Assembly (NCBI GenBank): GCA_934646005.1
Contig: CAKUED010000011.1
Span: 35,575-99,574, forward strand
Source: an uncultured Oscillospiraceae bacterium
GTDB taxonomy: Bacteria; Bacillota; Clostridia; Oscillospirales; Oscillospiraceae
DNA: 64,000 nucleotides
Direction: 5' to 3'
A program made the translations under genes and the position numbers. Of the stretch, positions 39,763 through 48,500 are shown piece by piece; the first letter of the stretch is position 1; each line of letters starts with the position of its first letter. The notes below the pieces were generated by a model that saw only the letters and a program-made list of their open reading frames with translations, was not told where the DNA came from and did no database searches.

Positions 39763-40500
39763 TCAGCGTTCGAAGTAGCGCGCCAGGAATTCGCGCGTGC
39801 GCGCCTGCTTGGGTGCATGGAAAATTTCGTCCGGCGAAGCATCTTCGAGGATATAACCGCCGTCCATGAAGATCACACGGTCGGACACGTCGCGGGCAAA
39901 GCCCATCTCGTGCGTGACTACGATCATGGTCAGACCTGTCTCCGCCAGCCTCTTCATCACGTCCAGCACCTCGCCGACCATTTCGGGGTCAAGCGCGGAC
40001 GTCGGCTCATCAAAGAGGAGGATGTCCGGGTGCATCGACAGCGACCGCGCGATGGCGACGCGCTGCTTCTGCCCGCCGGAGAGCTGTGCGGGGCGCGCGT
40101 TCTGATACGCCGCCATGCCCACACGCGTCAGATATTCTCCGGCGATCCTCTGCGCCTCGGCGCGCGGGCGCTTTAAGACGGTGGTCTGCGGGCTGACGCA
40201 GTTTTCCAGCGCCGTCATATTGTTGAACAGGTTGAACTGCTGGAACACCATGCCCACGCGGGCGCGGTACTGGGGCACATTCGTGCCCGGCTCGGTAATA
40301 TCGTGCCCTTCAAACAAAATCTTGCCGCCGGTGGGCGTTTCCAGGAGGTTAATGCAGCGCAGCATCGTGCTCTTGCCCGAGCCGGACGGACCGATGACGC
40401 TGATGACATCGCCCTTATTTACCGAAAAGCTGATGTCCTGCAAAACGTCGTGCGTACCAAAGCGCTTTTGCAGATGCTCCACGCGCAGAATCTCGCTCAT
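39763..40500 (-). CDS. Polar amino acid ABC transporter ATP-binding protein, probably lysine
   Basis: 245 residues, GlnQ/HisP/ArtP family. Walker [17 protein letters not shown]-loop [16 protein letters not shown], signature [15 protein letters not shown], Walker [21 protein letters not shown] and switch [11 protein letters not shown] are intact. It overlaps the permease gene by 4 bases (40497-40500). Last gene of a three-gene transporter operon behind a lysine riboswitch, so lysine is the inferred substrate. No independent sequence evidence distinguishes lysine from other polar amino acids. Confidence 0.92.
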   Translation of the reverse strand: MSEILRVEHLQKRFGTHDVLQDISFSVNKGDVISVIGPSGSGKSTMLRCINLLETPTGGKILFEGHDITEPGTNVPQYRARVGMVFQQFNLFNNMTALENCVSPQTTVLKRPRAEAQRIAGEYLTRVGMAAYQNARPAQLSGGQKQRVAIARSLSMHPDILLFDEPTSALDPEMVGEVLDVMKRLAETGLTMIVVTHEMGFARDVSDRVIFMDGGYILEDASPDEIFHAPKQARTREFLARYFER

Positions 40501-41273
40501 GCCCGTTTCCCTCCTTCGCGCTTGATGTGGATCTCGGCGCTGGAATCCGAACCAGAGCCGCAGATGGTGTAGGTGTCGCTGCCCTCGAGCTTGCGCTCCA
40601 GCAGCCGCAGCAGCCGCGTGACCGTAAACGTCAGGATGAAGTACAGCACGCAGATGACGGCGTAGGTCTGGAACGTTTGCAGGTTGATACGCTTGATGAC
40701 GCCCGCCATGTAGTAAAGCTCGGTCACGCCGATGACGTTCAGCACGGATGTATCCTTAATATTGATGACGAACTCGTTGCTGATGGACGGCAGGATGTTG
40801 CGCAGCACCTGCGGGATGATGACCTTGTTCATCGCCTGCGCGTGCGTCATGCCCACGGAGTATGCGCCCTCGAGCTGACCCTTGTCCACGGAGATGATGC
40901 CGCCGCGGACGATCTCCGCCATATACGCGCCGGTGTTGATGGACACGATGAACAGACCCGCCGGGATGAGCGGCAGCGTCGTGCCGTCGTTTGCAAACGC
41001 GTAGCCCCAGTAGATGACCATCGCCTGCACCATCATCGGCGTGCCGCGGAAGACTTCAATGTAGACGGCGATGATGGCGTTGAGAATTTTGTGCAGCGCG
41101 CGGACAAAGCTGTTTTTGCTCATCGGGGCGGTCCGCACGACGCCGGTCAGCAGTCCGATCAGGAAGCCGGCGATCGTACCGATCAGCGCGATCAGCATCG
41201 TATAGCCGACGCCTGAGAGCAGGTAGCTGTGATACTGGCGGACGATCGCCAGAACTTCTCTGATAAATTCCAT
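40497..41273 (-). CDS. Polar amino acid ABC transporter permease, probably lysine
   Basis: 258 residues, HisM/GlnP type, with about five membrane helices. The start [28 protein letters not shown], the [17 protein letters not shown] segment and the EAA loop [23 protein letters not shown] (contact to the ATPase) are standard. ATG 41273 has AGGGGA about 7 bases upstream; the in-frame upstream extension lacks a site and runs into the binding-protein gene. A single permease gene implies a homodimeric pore. Its start is 22 bases after the binding-protein stop. Confidence 0.92.
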   Translation of the reverse strand: MEFIREVLAIVRQYHSYLLSGVGYTMLIALIGTIAGFLIGLLTGVVRTAPMSKNSFVRALHKILNAIIAVYIEVFRGTPMMVQAMVIYWGYAFANDGTTLPLIPAGLFIVSINTGAYMAEIVRGGIISVDKGQLEGAYSVGMTHAQAMNKVIIPQVLRNILPSISNEFVINIKDTSVLNVIGVTELYYMAGVIKRINLQTFQTYAVICVLYFILTFTVTRLLRLLERKLEGSDTYTICGSGSDSSAEIHIKREGGKRA

Positions 41274-41295
41274 GGTGTTTCCCCTATTACTGTCG

Positions 41296-42165
41296 TTACT
41301 TCTTGATGATGACCACGAGGTTGCTGTTGTAGTAGCAGTCGGTGAAATCGACCTGCTCTTCACGCTCTGCCGTGGGGCTCATGCCGGCGATGATGGCGTC
41401 CACAGCGCCGGACTGGACCGCCGGGATCAGCGAATCCCAAACGTAGGAGTAGACCTCCAGCGCCATGCCGAGTTCCGCCGCGATGTACTTTGCGACCTGC
41501 ACGTCATAGCCGTTGGCATACATCCCGTCCTGACCCTGAATGGGCACTGCGCCGTTGGCGTCGGTCGTCTGTGTCCAGTTAAACGGCGCGTAGGCGCATT
41601 CCATGGCGATCTTCAGCGTGCCGTTCGAGGTGTCGGTGTTGCCGGACGCGAGGACGATCGCGTCAGAGGACTGCGTGTCGGGGTTTGCGCTCAGGGCGAC
41701 GATCTGCGCCATCAGCGCCTGACGGGTCTCGGTGGAGATGCCGGCGATGATCTCATTGACCCGCGCGACCATGTCAGAGCCGGTCTTGAAGGCGACGGCG
41801 ATGCCGGTCTCTTCGTCGGTGGCGGTGAAGCCGGTGCTGTTATTCACAAACGGCAGGTACGTCAGCGTGTCGTCCTTGCCGCAGACCTCCAGCGCCGTCG
41901 GCTCTTCGGCGACATAGCCGTCGATCGCGCCGGACTTGAGGGCGTTCAGAAGGTCGGTAAAATCTGCAAAATCCTTCTTGGTGATGCCGTCCACCTGATC
42001 GAGCGCTTCGAGGTGGAACGTGCCGGTCTGCGCGCCGAGCGTCGCGCCCTTGAGGTCGGCGAGCGACGCGGCGTTGTGCAGGTCCGTCTTCTCGCGCCCG
42101 CCGCAGCCAACCAGCGCCGTGCAAAGCAGTGCCGCTACCAGAATCAATGCAAATACTCTTCTCAT
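41296..42165 (-). CDS. Substrate-binding lipoprotein with circularly permuted SBP_bac_3 fold, probably lysine
   Basis: 289 residues with a lipoprotein signal ending LVGC (Cys21). The order of the type II binding-protein fold is swapped. The mature chain opens with lobe-2 sequence (ASLADLKGATLGAQTGTFHLE, NALKSGAIDGYVAEEPTAL, TGIAVAFKTGSDMVARVNEII), passes through a linker (about 185-205), and then gives what is normally the N-terminal lobe 1 (GTLKIAMECAYAPFNW, YDVQVAKYIAAELGMALEV, WDSLIPAVQSGAVDAIIAGM, REEQVDFTDCYYNSNLVVIIKK), ending at the first hinge strand. All of one fold appears to be present once. ATG 42165 has GGAGGAAA 8 bases upstream. First gene of the riboswitch-controlled transporter operon. 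Confidence 0.85.
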   Translation of the reverse strand: MRRVFALILVAALLCTALVGCGGREKTDLHNAASLADLKGATLGAQTGTFHLEALDQVDGITKKDFADFTDLLNALKSGAIDGYVAEEPTALEVCGKDDTLTYLPFVNNSTGFTATDEETGIAVAFKTGSDMVARVNEIIAGISTETRQALMAQIVALSANPDTQSSDAIVLASGNTDTSNGTLKIAMECAYAPFNWTQTTDANGAVPIQGQDGMYANGYDVQVAKYIAAELGMALEVYSYVWDSLIPAVQSGAVDAIIAGMSPTAEREEQVDFTDCYYNSNLVVIIKK

Positions 42166-42204
42166 TTTAATTTCCTCCATTCACAATTTCGCGGAAGTTG
42201 CATA

Positions 42205-42288
42205 GAATGGAATTTCGTCCATTCCCTAATAGGCAAATGCACATTGAAACGGTGCGCTGAGCACATTGCCTATTCTCAAAATAGGCAA
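42205..42288 (-). promoter_or_regulatory. Leader hairpins with alternative pairing before the binding-protein gene
   Basis: In RNA order (minus strand) TTGCCTATT (42288-42280), AATAGGCAA (42274-42266) and TTGCCTATT (42236-42228): the middle copy can pair perfectly with either neighbour, giving mutually exclusive 9-bp stems. A further GAATGGA/TCCATTC hairpin (42224-42205) lies just before the ribosome-binding site. A GCGAATCC/GGATTCGC hairpin lies further upstream, about 42355-42375. Confidence 0.45.
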
Positions 42289-42444
42289 ATCCGAAGCGGA
42301 TCGGTATGCCGCCCGCGCAGGAACTTTTTCTTCCGGCAAGTAAAAGCCACAGCGAATCCTCTATGGATTCGCGAGGATTTTTACGCAGCCGGGAGGAAAA
42401 GGGGCAAGCGCGCGGCGTGCCGAGATGATTCGGTTTTGCCGATA

Positions 42445-42484
42445 ATTAAAATAAAACGGTCAAAGCAAAGTGCTTCGACCGTTT
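42445..42484 (-). terminator. Riboswitch expression-platform terminator
   Basis: Minus strand: AAACGGTC (42484-42477) pairs with GACCGTTT (42461-42454), extended by AAGC/GCTT inside, then TATTTTAATT. It lies about 60 bases downstream of the lysine aptamer and 280 bases before the binding-protein gene, so it is the likely lysine-dependent terminator. Confidence 0.75.
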
Positions 42485-42550
42485 GGAATGGACCATCTAG
42501 AATCGCCATCGCAAAACAAAATCGAATATAGCACTCCGCAAAAGGTTTTG

Positions 42551-42692
42551 CGACAGTTACAGGGATGTTCTCCCTGTACCCAACGAAGCGGCGCTCAAAC
42601 ACCGTTCCATTTCGGCGGAATTGCCTTTCCCATGCCTTCGGCGACCTTTGAGAGTCTCCGGCGGGTACTGATCGTTTCCGCGCCTCTATATC
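42551..42692 (-). ncRNA. Lysine riboswitch (L box) aptamer
   Basis: Read on the minus strand the conserved elements occur in the right order and spacing: GATATAGAGGCGCGG then CAGTACCC at the 5' side; GGGAAAGGCAATTCCGCCGAA in the central arm; TTGGGTACAGGGA/TCCCTGTA as the last arm; and AACTGTC at the 3' end. These match the lysine class (AGAGGUGC, AGUA, GAAAGG...CGCCGAA, CUGUC). A promoter lies upstream (42725-42752) and a terminator downstream (42445-42484), so lysine should switch off the ABC transporter operon. Confidence 0.85.
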
Positions 42693-42724
42693 TTTTTGTT
42701 TGACTGCTTTATTTAATTGCCCCG

Positions 42725-42752
42725 ATTATAACACGGGTTTTCAAAAAATCAA
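42725..42752 (-). promoter_or_regulatory. Promoter of the riboswitch-transporter transcript
   Basis: Minus strand: TTGATT (42752-42747), 16-base spacer, perfect TATAAT (42730-42725), about 33 bases before the aptamer. Confidence 0.65.
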
Positions 42753-42888
42753 GCCCCAATTTTACAATTCCATACTTTTGCTAAAAATTTTGCAGAATTT
42801 CGCCGTGCATTGTGATATTGCACAAGAATCGTGTTGCTATTTTGTAACACCTGACGAGGTGCACCGCGAAACCGACACGATTCGCAGC

Positions 42889-42917
42889 TTGCGTTTCGGC
42901 GAAAGTTCCGATAAAAT
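42889..42917 (+). promoter_or_regulatory. Promoter of the LuxR-type regulator
   Basis: TTGCGT (42889-42894), 17-base spacer, TAAAAT (42912-42917), 31 bases before the chosen ATG. The 42753-42888 stretch between the two divergent promoters shows nothing else recognisable. Confidence 0.55.
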
Positions 42918-42948
42918 AAGGGTAAGAACGAAACGGGCGGTGGAGCGA

Positions 42949-45387
42949 ATGCACGATACGGAACAATCGATCTTTTCGGAGCGGCTGCTTAAAAAGCTCG
43001 CGCAGATGCGGCGCAGCCGCCTGTCGGTCGTGGAAGCGCCCGCCGGATACGGCAAAACAACAGCGGTCAGCTTCGCGCTGCGAGATCAGGACGCCGTGGC
43101 GTGGTACACAGGCGTGGAAAATCTGCCGGACACGAGCTTTTACTGGTTCGTGCGGCAGCTCGCGGCGCTGGACGACCGCTTTGTCCGCCGCGTGGAGGCG
43201 CTGGGCTTTGTCAACCGCAGCAACGCCGCACGCGCCGCGCAGATCCTCACGGAGCTGCGCGTGGAAAAGCCGCTCACGCTCGTATTCGACAACTTTCAGT
43301 TTGCCGCCGCGAACTGGCAGCCGCAGATCATCGACGCGCTGGCAAAGCGCCCCGCCGACGGTCTGCACGTCATCTTCATCACGCAGAATCTCGGCAGGCT
43401 GCGCGGCGTTGTGGAGGCGCTGGAGGGCAGCGTGTGTTTCCTCGGCGTGAGCGACCTGCTGCTGTGCCGCGACGATCTGTGCGGCGCTGCCGCCCCGGCG
43501 CTCTCGGAAGCACAGGCGGACGAGATCATCGCCTCGACCGGCGGCTTACCGGCGGCGGTGTCGCTGTGCCTTGCGGCGGGCGGCGTTTCGGGCGAGCTGG
43601 ATGACCTTCTGTACCGCATTTTCTGGAAGCGGCTGGACGATGCGCAGCGCGCGGCGCTGCTGCGGCTGTGCCTGTTTGACTGCATCACGCCCGCGATGCT
43701 GAGCCATCTTCTGCCGGAGGACGCGCTCCCCGGCGGCGCGCGGGAGGAGCTGTTCCGCCGCACGCCGCTCGTGCGGCACGACGCATCGCGCGACCACTAC
43801 TATCCGCACGAGCTGCTGCTGCATTTTTTGCGCGCGCGGCTGGCGGAGATCGATCCGACGCTGCGGCGCGAGATTTACGCCAGCGCGGGCGCATGGTATC
43901 GGGATAACGGCTCGACGCGCGCGGCAGTCGATTGCTTTTTCCAGGCGGAGGACGACGAAGGGCTGCTCTCCTGCCGCCTTGTGTGCCTCATCACGGAGCA
44001 GTTTTCCGGCGTGAGCTATACGCACATCGCCAAGACCGTGCTGCGCCGCTGCCCCCTCGAAATCAGGCGGCGCTATCCCCTGTCGCTGCTGCGGCTGTGC
44101 TACGCGCTGTACGCGGGATGTGACTTTGCAGAGTTTTCCGCGCAGATGGCGGCGCTGCGCCCGCTTTTGGAAGAGCTGGGCGACAAGCACCTGCTTGGCG
44201 AGTGGGAGCTTCTGGACGCGCTGGAATTTTTCCCGGACCTTGGCGGCATGGACGCGGCGTATGCGCGCGCGGAAAAGCTGCTGACGCACGAATCGGAGCT
44301 GTTCATTCCCGAAGAGCCGTTTTTCTTCGGATGTCCCTCGATGTGGTATCTGTTTTACGCCGAGCCGGGGCAGATGATGTCCGCAGCGGAGCGGCTGACG
44401 GTCGTCCTCAAGCGCTACAATCGACTCACCGGCGGACACGCCGCCGGGATGGCGGAAATTTACCGCGGCGAGGCGTATTCTGTGCAGGGGCGCTTTGAGG
44501 AATCGGACATTCAGGCGTATCAGGCGGCGTTTTTGTCGGAGCAGGCGCAGAACGCCTCCGCCACCTACGGAGCGGCGTTGCTGCTGGGCATCAACGCCAT
44601 CTACCGCTCCGACATGGCGGGCTTGCAGCGCGCGGTGGAGTATCTGGAAAACAAGGCGCAGGGCTATGCGTTTCTGCACGGCACGAGCCTCGGCGCGTAC
44701 ATGACCGAGACCGTGCGCGGGTATCTGCTGGGGCTGATGATGCAGCCGAACCGCTCTGCGCTCTGGACACAGGGCGCGGCGGATTCGCTGTCTGACCTGA
44801 CGTTCACGAATTTCATGATCAAGACCTGCCGCATCACCGATCTGCTGCTCCGAAAGGAATATCAGCGCGCCATCGCGTCGGTCGAGGCATCGCTGGAGCT
44901 GGACGCGCGGCTCGTCTCCGCCGCGGCGCAGAATTTTATGTACAGCGGTCTCGCGCTGTGCTACCTTGCCATCGGGCAGCTCGGAAAAGCCGCGCAATGG
45001 CTCGACCGCTCGCTCTTCATCGCGGAGCAGGACAAAAACTACTCCTTCCTCGCCTGCTTCCGCAAATATTTTCAGGTGCTGTTTCTGCTGCCGTCCATCG
45101 CGTCACATCACGCGCAGGCGATCCGGGAGATCAAGGCGCTCGGCATCCACTACACCCGCGCCGACGAGAGCCGCATTTTCGCCATGCTGGACGACGTGCC
45201 GGAGCTGAAGGAAACGCTCACCGACCGCGAGCGCGAGGTCGCCGAGCTGGCGGCGCGCGGTCTGCGCAACCACGAGATCGCGCAGCACCTGCACATCTCG
45301 GAAAACACCGTCAAGCACCACCTCAAAAACGCGTTCCAGAAAATGAACATTGACCGCCGCAGCCGCCTCATTGAAATGCTGCGGTAA
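42949..45387 (+). CDS. MalT-type large LuxR family transcriptional activator
   Basis: 812 residues. N-terminal STAND/AAA-type NTPase with Walker A VEAPAGYGKTTAV (about 29-38) and a Walker B-like LTLVFDNFQF; a long middle of helical TPR-like repeats; and a C-terminal LuxR helix-turn-helix (about 756-811, LTDREREVAELAARGLRNHEIAQHLHISENTVKHHLKNAFQKM). Such proteins bind a ligand and ATP, then activate specific promoters. ATG 42949 is chosen because GGTGGAGCG and a promoter lie just upstream; the longer extension to 42700 crosses that promoter. The SLH surface protein gene begins 143 bases downstream on the same strand and is a plausible target. Confidence 0.88.
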   Translation: MHDTEQSIFSERLLKKLAQMRRSRLSVVEAPAGYGKTTAVSFALRDQDAVAWYTGVENLPDTSFYWFVRQLAALDDRFVRRVEALGFVNRSNAARAAQILTELRVEKPLTLVFDNFQFAAANWQPQIIDALAKRPADGLHVIFITQNLGRLRGVVEALEGSVCFLGVSDLLLCRDDLCGAAAPALSEAQADEIIASTGGLPAAVSLCLAAGGVSGELDDLLYRIFWKRLDDAQRAALLRLCLFDCITPAMLSHLLPEDALPGGAREELFRRTPLVRHDASRDHYYPHELLLHFLRARLAEIDPTLRREIYASAGAWYRDNGSTRAAVDCFFQAEDDEGLLSCRLVCLITEQFSGVSYTHIAKTVLRRCPLEIRRRYPLSLLRLCYALYAGCDFAEFSAQMAALRPLLEELGDKHLLGEWELLDALEFFPDLGGMDAAYARAEKLLTHESELFIPEEPFFFGCPSMWYLFYAEPGQMMSAAERLTVVLKRYNRLTGGHAAGMAEIYRGEAYSVQGRFEESDIQAYQAAFLSEQAQNASATYGAALLLGINAIYRSDMAGLQRAVEYLENKAQGYAFLHGTSLGAYMTETVRGYLLGLMMQPNRSALWTQGAADSLSDLTFTNFMIKTCRITDLLLRKEYQRAIASVEASLELDARLVSAAAQNFMYSGLALCYLAIGQLGKAAQWLDRSLFIAEQDKNYSFLACFRKYFQVLFLLPSIASHHAQAIREIKALGIHYTRADESRIFAMLDDVPELKETLTDREREVAELAARGLRNHEIAQHLHISENTVKHHLKNAFQKMNIDRRSRLIEMLR

Positions 45388-45436
45388 GCAAGCGCCGGGT
45401 CGCTTTATGCGGAGCGCCCCGGCGTTCTCCAAAATA

Positions 45437-45480
45437 CTACCCGAACGGGTGATGTGGGTAGGGTGCGTCTCTGCTATAAT
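45437..45480 (+). promoter_or_regulatory. Extended -10 promoter of the SLH protein gene with an inverted repeat
   Basis: TGCTATAAT (TATAAT 45475-45480) forms an extended -10 without a clear -35 box. In its place is CTACCC (45437-45442) mirrored by GGGTAG (45456-45461), with ACCC/GGGT nested inside. A promoter lacking -35 plus an upstream palindrome suggests activator dependence. Confidence 0.5.
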
Positions 45481-45530
45481 ATCGTTGAGAAGGAACGTGC
45501 AAAACCGAAGGAAAAAGGAGGGGCTTTCTT

Positions 45531-48500
45531 ATGAAAAAACGACTGCTGTGCCTGCTGCTGGCGCTGGTGCTGACGCTCTCGCTGCTGCCGGTGCAGGTGC
45601 TCGCCTACCTCGGCGGCATCGCCGATCGGTCGCTTGCCAGCCGTGCGCTGCCTGTGACCACCAAGCTGGAGGGCAGCAATCAGGGCTCGCAGATCTGGTC
45701 GATGAAGCTCGCCGGCGGCGAGGGCATCGAGTTCTATCTGGCGATCGACGGCCCGCACGCGGGCAGGTCGGTCACGAACTCCGCCCGCTATCACCATCAG
45801 GCGTATACCATCGACTCCATCGCGCTTGGTGTTTATGAGCAGGCGCGCTTCACACTCCAGACCGGCAGCACGCAGAAGGAGCTGAAGCTCGAAAAAATGG
45901 AGGTCATCGACCCCAAAAATGAACCGGGCTTTGACAACTACACCATAGGCGTGATGCCGCCGGAGAGCTCCCTGACTGTCCGCTGCACGTTCAGCGGCTA
46001 CGCTGCGGGCGACCCGGAGATCACCTGCTACATCTCCTACTACATCGTAAAACTCGGTGACGGCGTGACCGACGGCGTGCTCCCGGAAAATGCCGACGAT
46101 CCTGCGGGAAGCCGCACCTACGCGGTCGTCTCCCAGGCGTGGTGGGGTCCTGGCGGCGTGGCGCTCGACAAAATGCCAAACTTCGTGTTCCGCTATTATG
46201 AGGACTACCACGGTTTTTCCCGCATGGGGCACGCCCGCGCGGAGGCAAACGCCGCGCACGTCAAGCTGAGCCGCGCCTATAAAGAGACCGCCGACGGCGA
46301 AACGATCCTCAAAGCCGTGAGCACCGACATCACGGCGGGTCTTGGCCGGACGAAGCTCGCGGGTCGGTACGGCGCGGGCGAAATTTCCGAATTTTACTCC
46401 GACAGCTACGGCGTGGACAGCCCGTTCGTGCTGGCAGAGCACGAAGCCGTCCGACGCGCAAATGACGTGCAGCCGGTGCTCTATGCTGCCTACGACGCGG
46501 CGGCGGACTGCCTGAGCACCGAAGGAAGCACTGCCAAGCTCGGTCCGGCTTGGGACACGCAAGGCTATTTCTACAGCACGATGCACGTCTGGGGTTTCCG
46601 CGACGTGTACGGAAAATATGAGGACGTGACGGACGATCCCAAATTCACCGCGCCCGACGCCGTCACCATCCCGCAGGACGCAAGCAAGCTGGGACTGTAC
46701 GCGTCGGAGGACGGCACGGTCGTTGCCGCGCAGACCGATGACGTGATCGCCGCGAAGCTCAAACAGCAATACGGCGAGCCGCTTTACACGCTGCGCGGCA
46801 ATTTTGAGGCGAAAACCGACGATAAAGGCAACAAATACTACGAATTTACGAACCGCGCCGTCGCGCTCACCCCCACCATCACCGCAACATGGACGGCAAG
46901 CGACCATTTCCGCGTGAAGGTGGACGAAAACGGTCTGCTCACCGGCTTTGACGCGTCGAACATGGTGCAGTATTCGACGCCCACGTTCAAGCTCTACTGG
47001 GCGCAGAACAACACCGTCCCCGCACCGAAGCTGATCGTGGACGATGAAGGCATCCTGGCGCTTTCGGACATCGATCCGGAGAAAAACTCCGTGCTTGTGT
47101 TCATCGACATCCCGCAGGTCACGAGCCGCATCACCGATATTCAGCTCAAATCCGACGGCAACATCGTCCTCACGGGTCAGATGGGGCTGGACCTGGTGTT
47201 CAACTGCGACAGCGCGCTGGTGAAACTCGACGCGCTGGGCTACGGTCCGAAGAAAAAATCAGACGGCAAGATCGAGTTTGAGCAGAACGGCATCGCCGCC
47301 AGCGGCAAGATCGACAGCGGCTCGCTGGTGGGTCTTGACCTGTTTGAAATTGAGGCGAACATCAACACGTTTGACGGCGAGGAGGTCTACGACTTCTCGC
47401 TGGAAGTGAACGCCTTCGACCTGTTTGAAACGGAGGCAAATCTGGAGCTCAAGCGGCTGAATAACGGCAGGCTTGCGCCGAATAAGCTCTATTTCTTCCT
47501 CGCGGTGCAGCCGGGCATCCCCATCGCGCCGCCCGTACCCACGTCGTTCATCCGCGGTGGCGGCGGCGGCTTTGACGGTCTGGCGGACACCATCAACGGC
47601 GACTTCATCGCCATTCCGCCCATCCGCCTCAAGCTCACCGTGGCGGGCGATTATGTGAAGGTGCTGAAAGGACGCGCGCACGTCACGCTCGGTCCGAGCT
47701 ATCTGGAATACGCCGGGACGGACATCGAGATCGCTGAGGTGGATGTCATCGACGAGTTCAAGATGTACCTCCGCCTCACCGGCGAAAAGCGCGACTACCT
47801 CGGCAGGACCTACACGGGTCTGCGCGCGGGCGGCGGCATGGGGCTGAATCTCAAGCTGCCGAAGAACAACGAACTTTTCGGTGTGGATACTGAGGTCGAG
47901 GCGAGTATGTTCGGCGGTCTCGACGACTACAAAGACCCGAGCTGGGCACATTTACAGCTTGACAGCCGCGGCAGCATTACAGCCACCGTGAAAGTCCCGC
48001 AGCGCATCGGCAAGGTCAGCTTCGGCAAGCTCGCGGGCAAGACGCTGGCGGGCGCGAGCGCCAACTTCATCCTCGGCGGGCAGACGGCGATCCCGGTGTC
48101 CGGCGGCACGACGATCTCGGAGGCTGCCGAGCAGGCGTGGGATAACCTCAGCATCTACGGCGGTCTGTCGCACACCGGCAACCTCTGGAAAACGCACTGG
48201 CGTGTGTTCTACGTCCTGCCGAATCACATTGGCGGCGCGTTCCACCTGTTTAAGGACATCAACTCCGGCTGGTCGCTGGAGGATGAGATCAACAAGAACA
48301 ACTGGTTCATCAGCGGCAGCCGCACGGCGGCGCGATCCCTGGCAGACGATGTTTACCTCTGCATCGACGATGAGACCGGCGAGCAGATCGGCATCGCCGT
48401 GCTGGAAAACAGCCTGTTTGACATCGAGGCGCAGGACGCGCCCGCGCTGTACGCCGTGCAGGGCACGGATGGGCGCTACAGCGAGAGGATCACGTCCCCG

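Noticed and set aside
40497..41363. Longer permease reading frame starting at 41363
   Set aside because: The first 30 codons lie inside the binding-protein gene and lack a ribosome-binding site; ATG 41273 has AGGGGA and the family's usual N-terminus.
42381..42602. 73-codon minus-strand frame upstream of the lysine transporter
   Set aside because: It lies within the riboswitch and its terminator; the conserved RNA motifs explain the sequence better.
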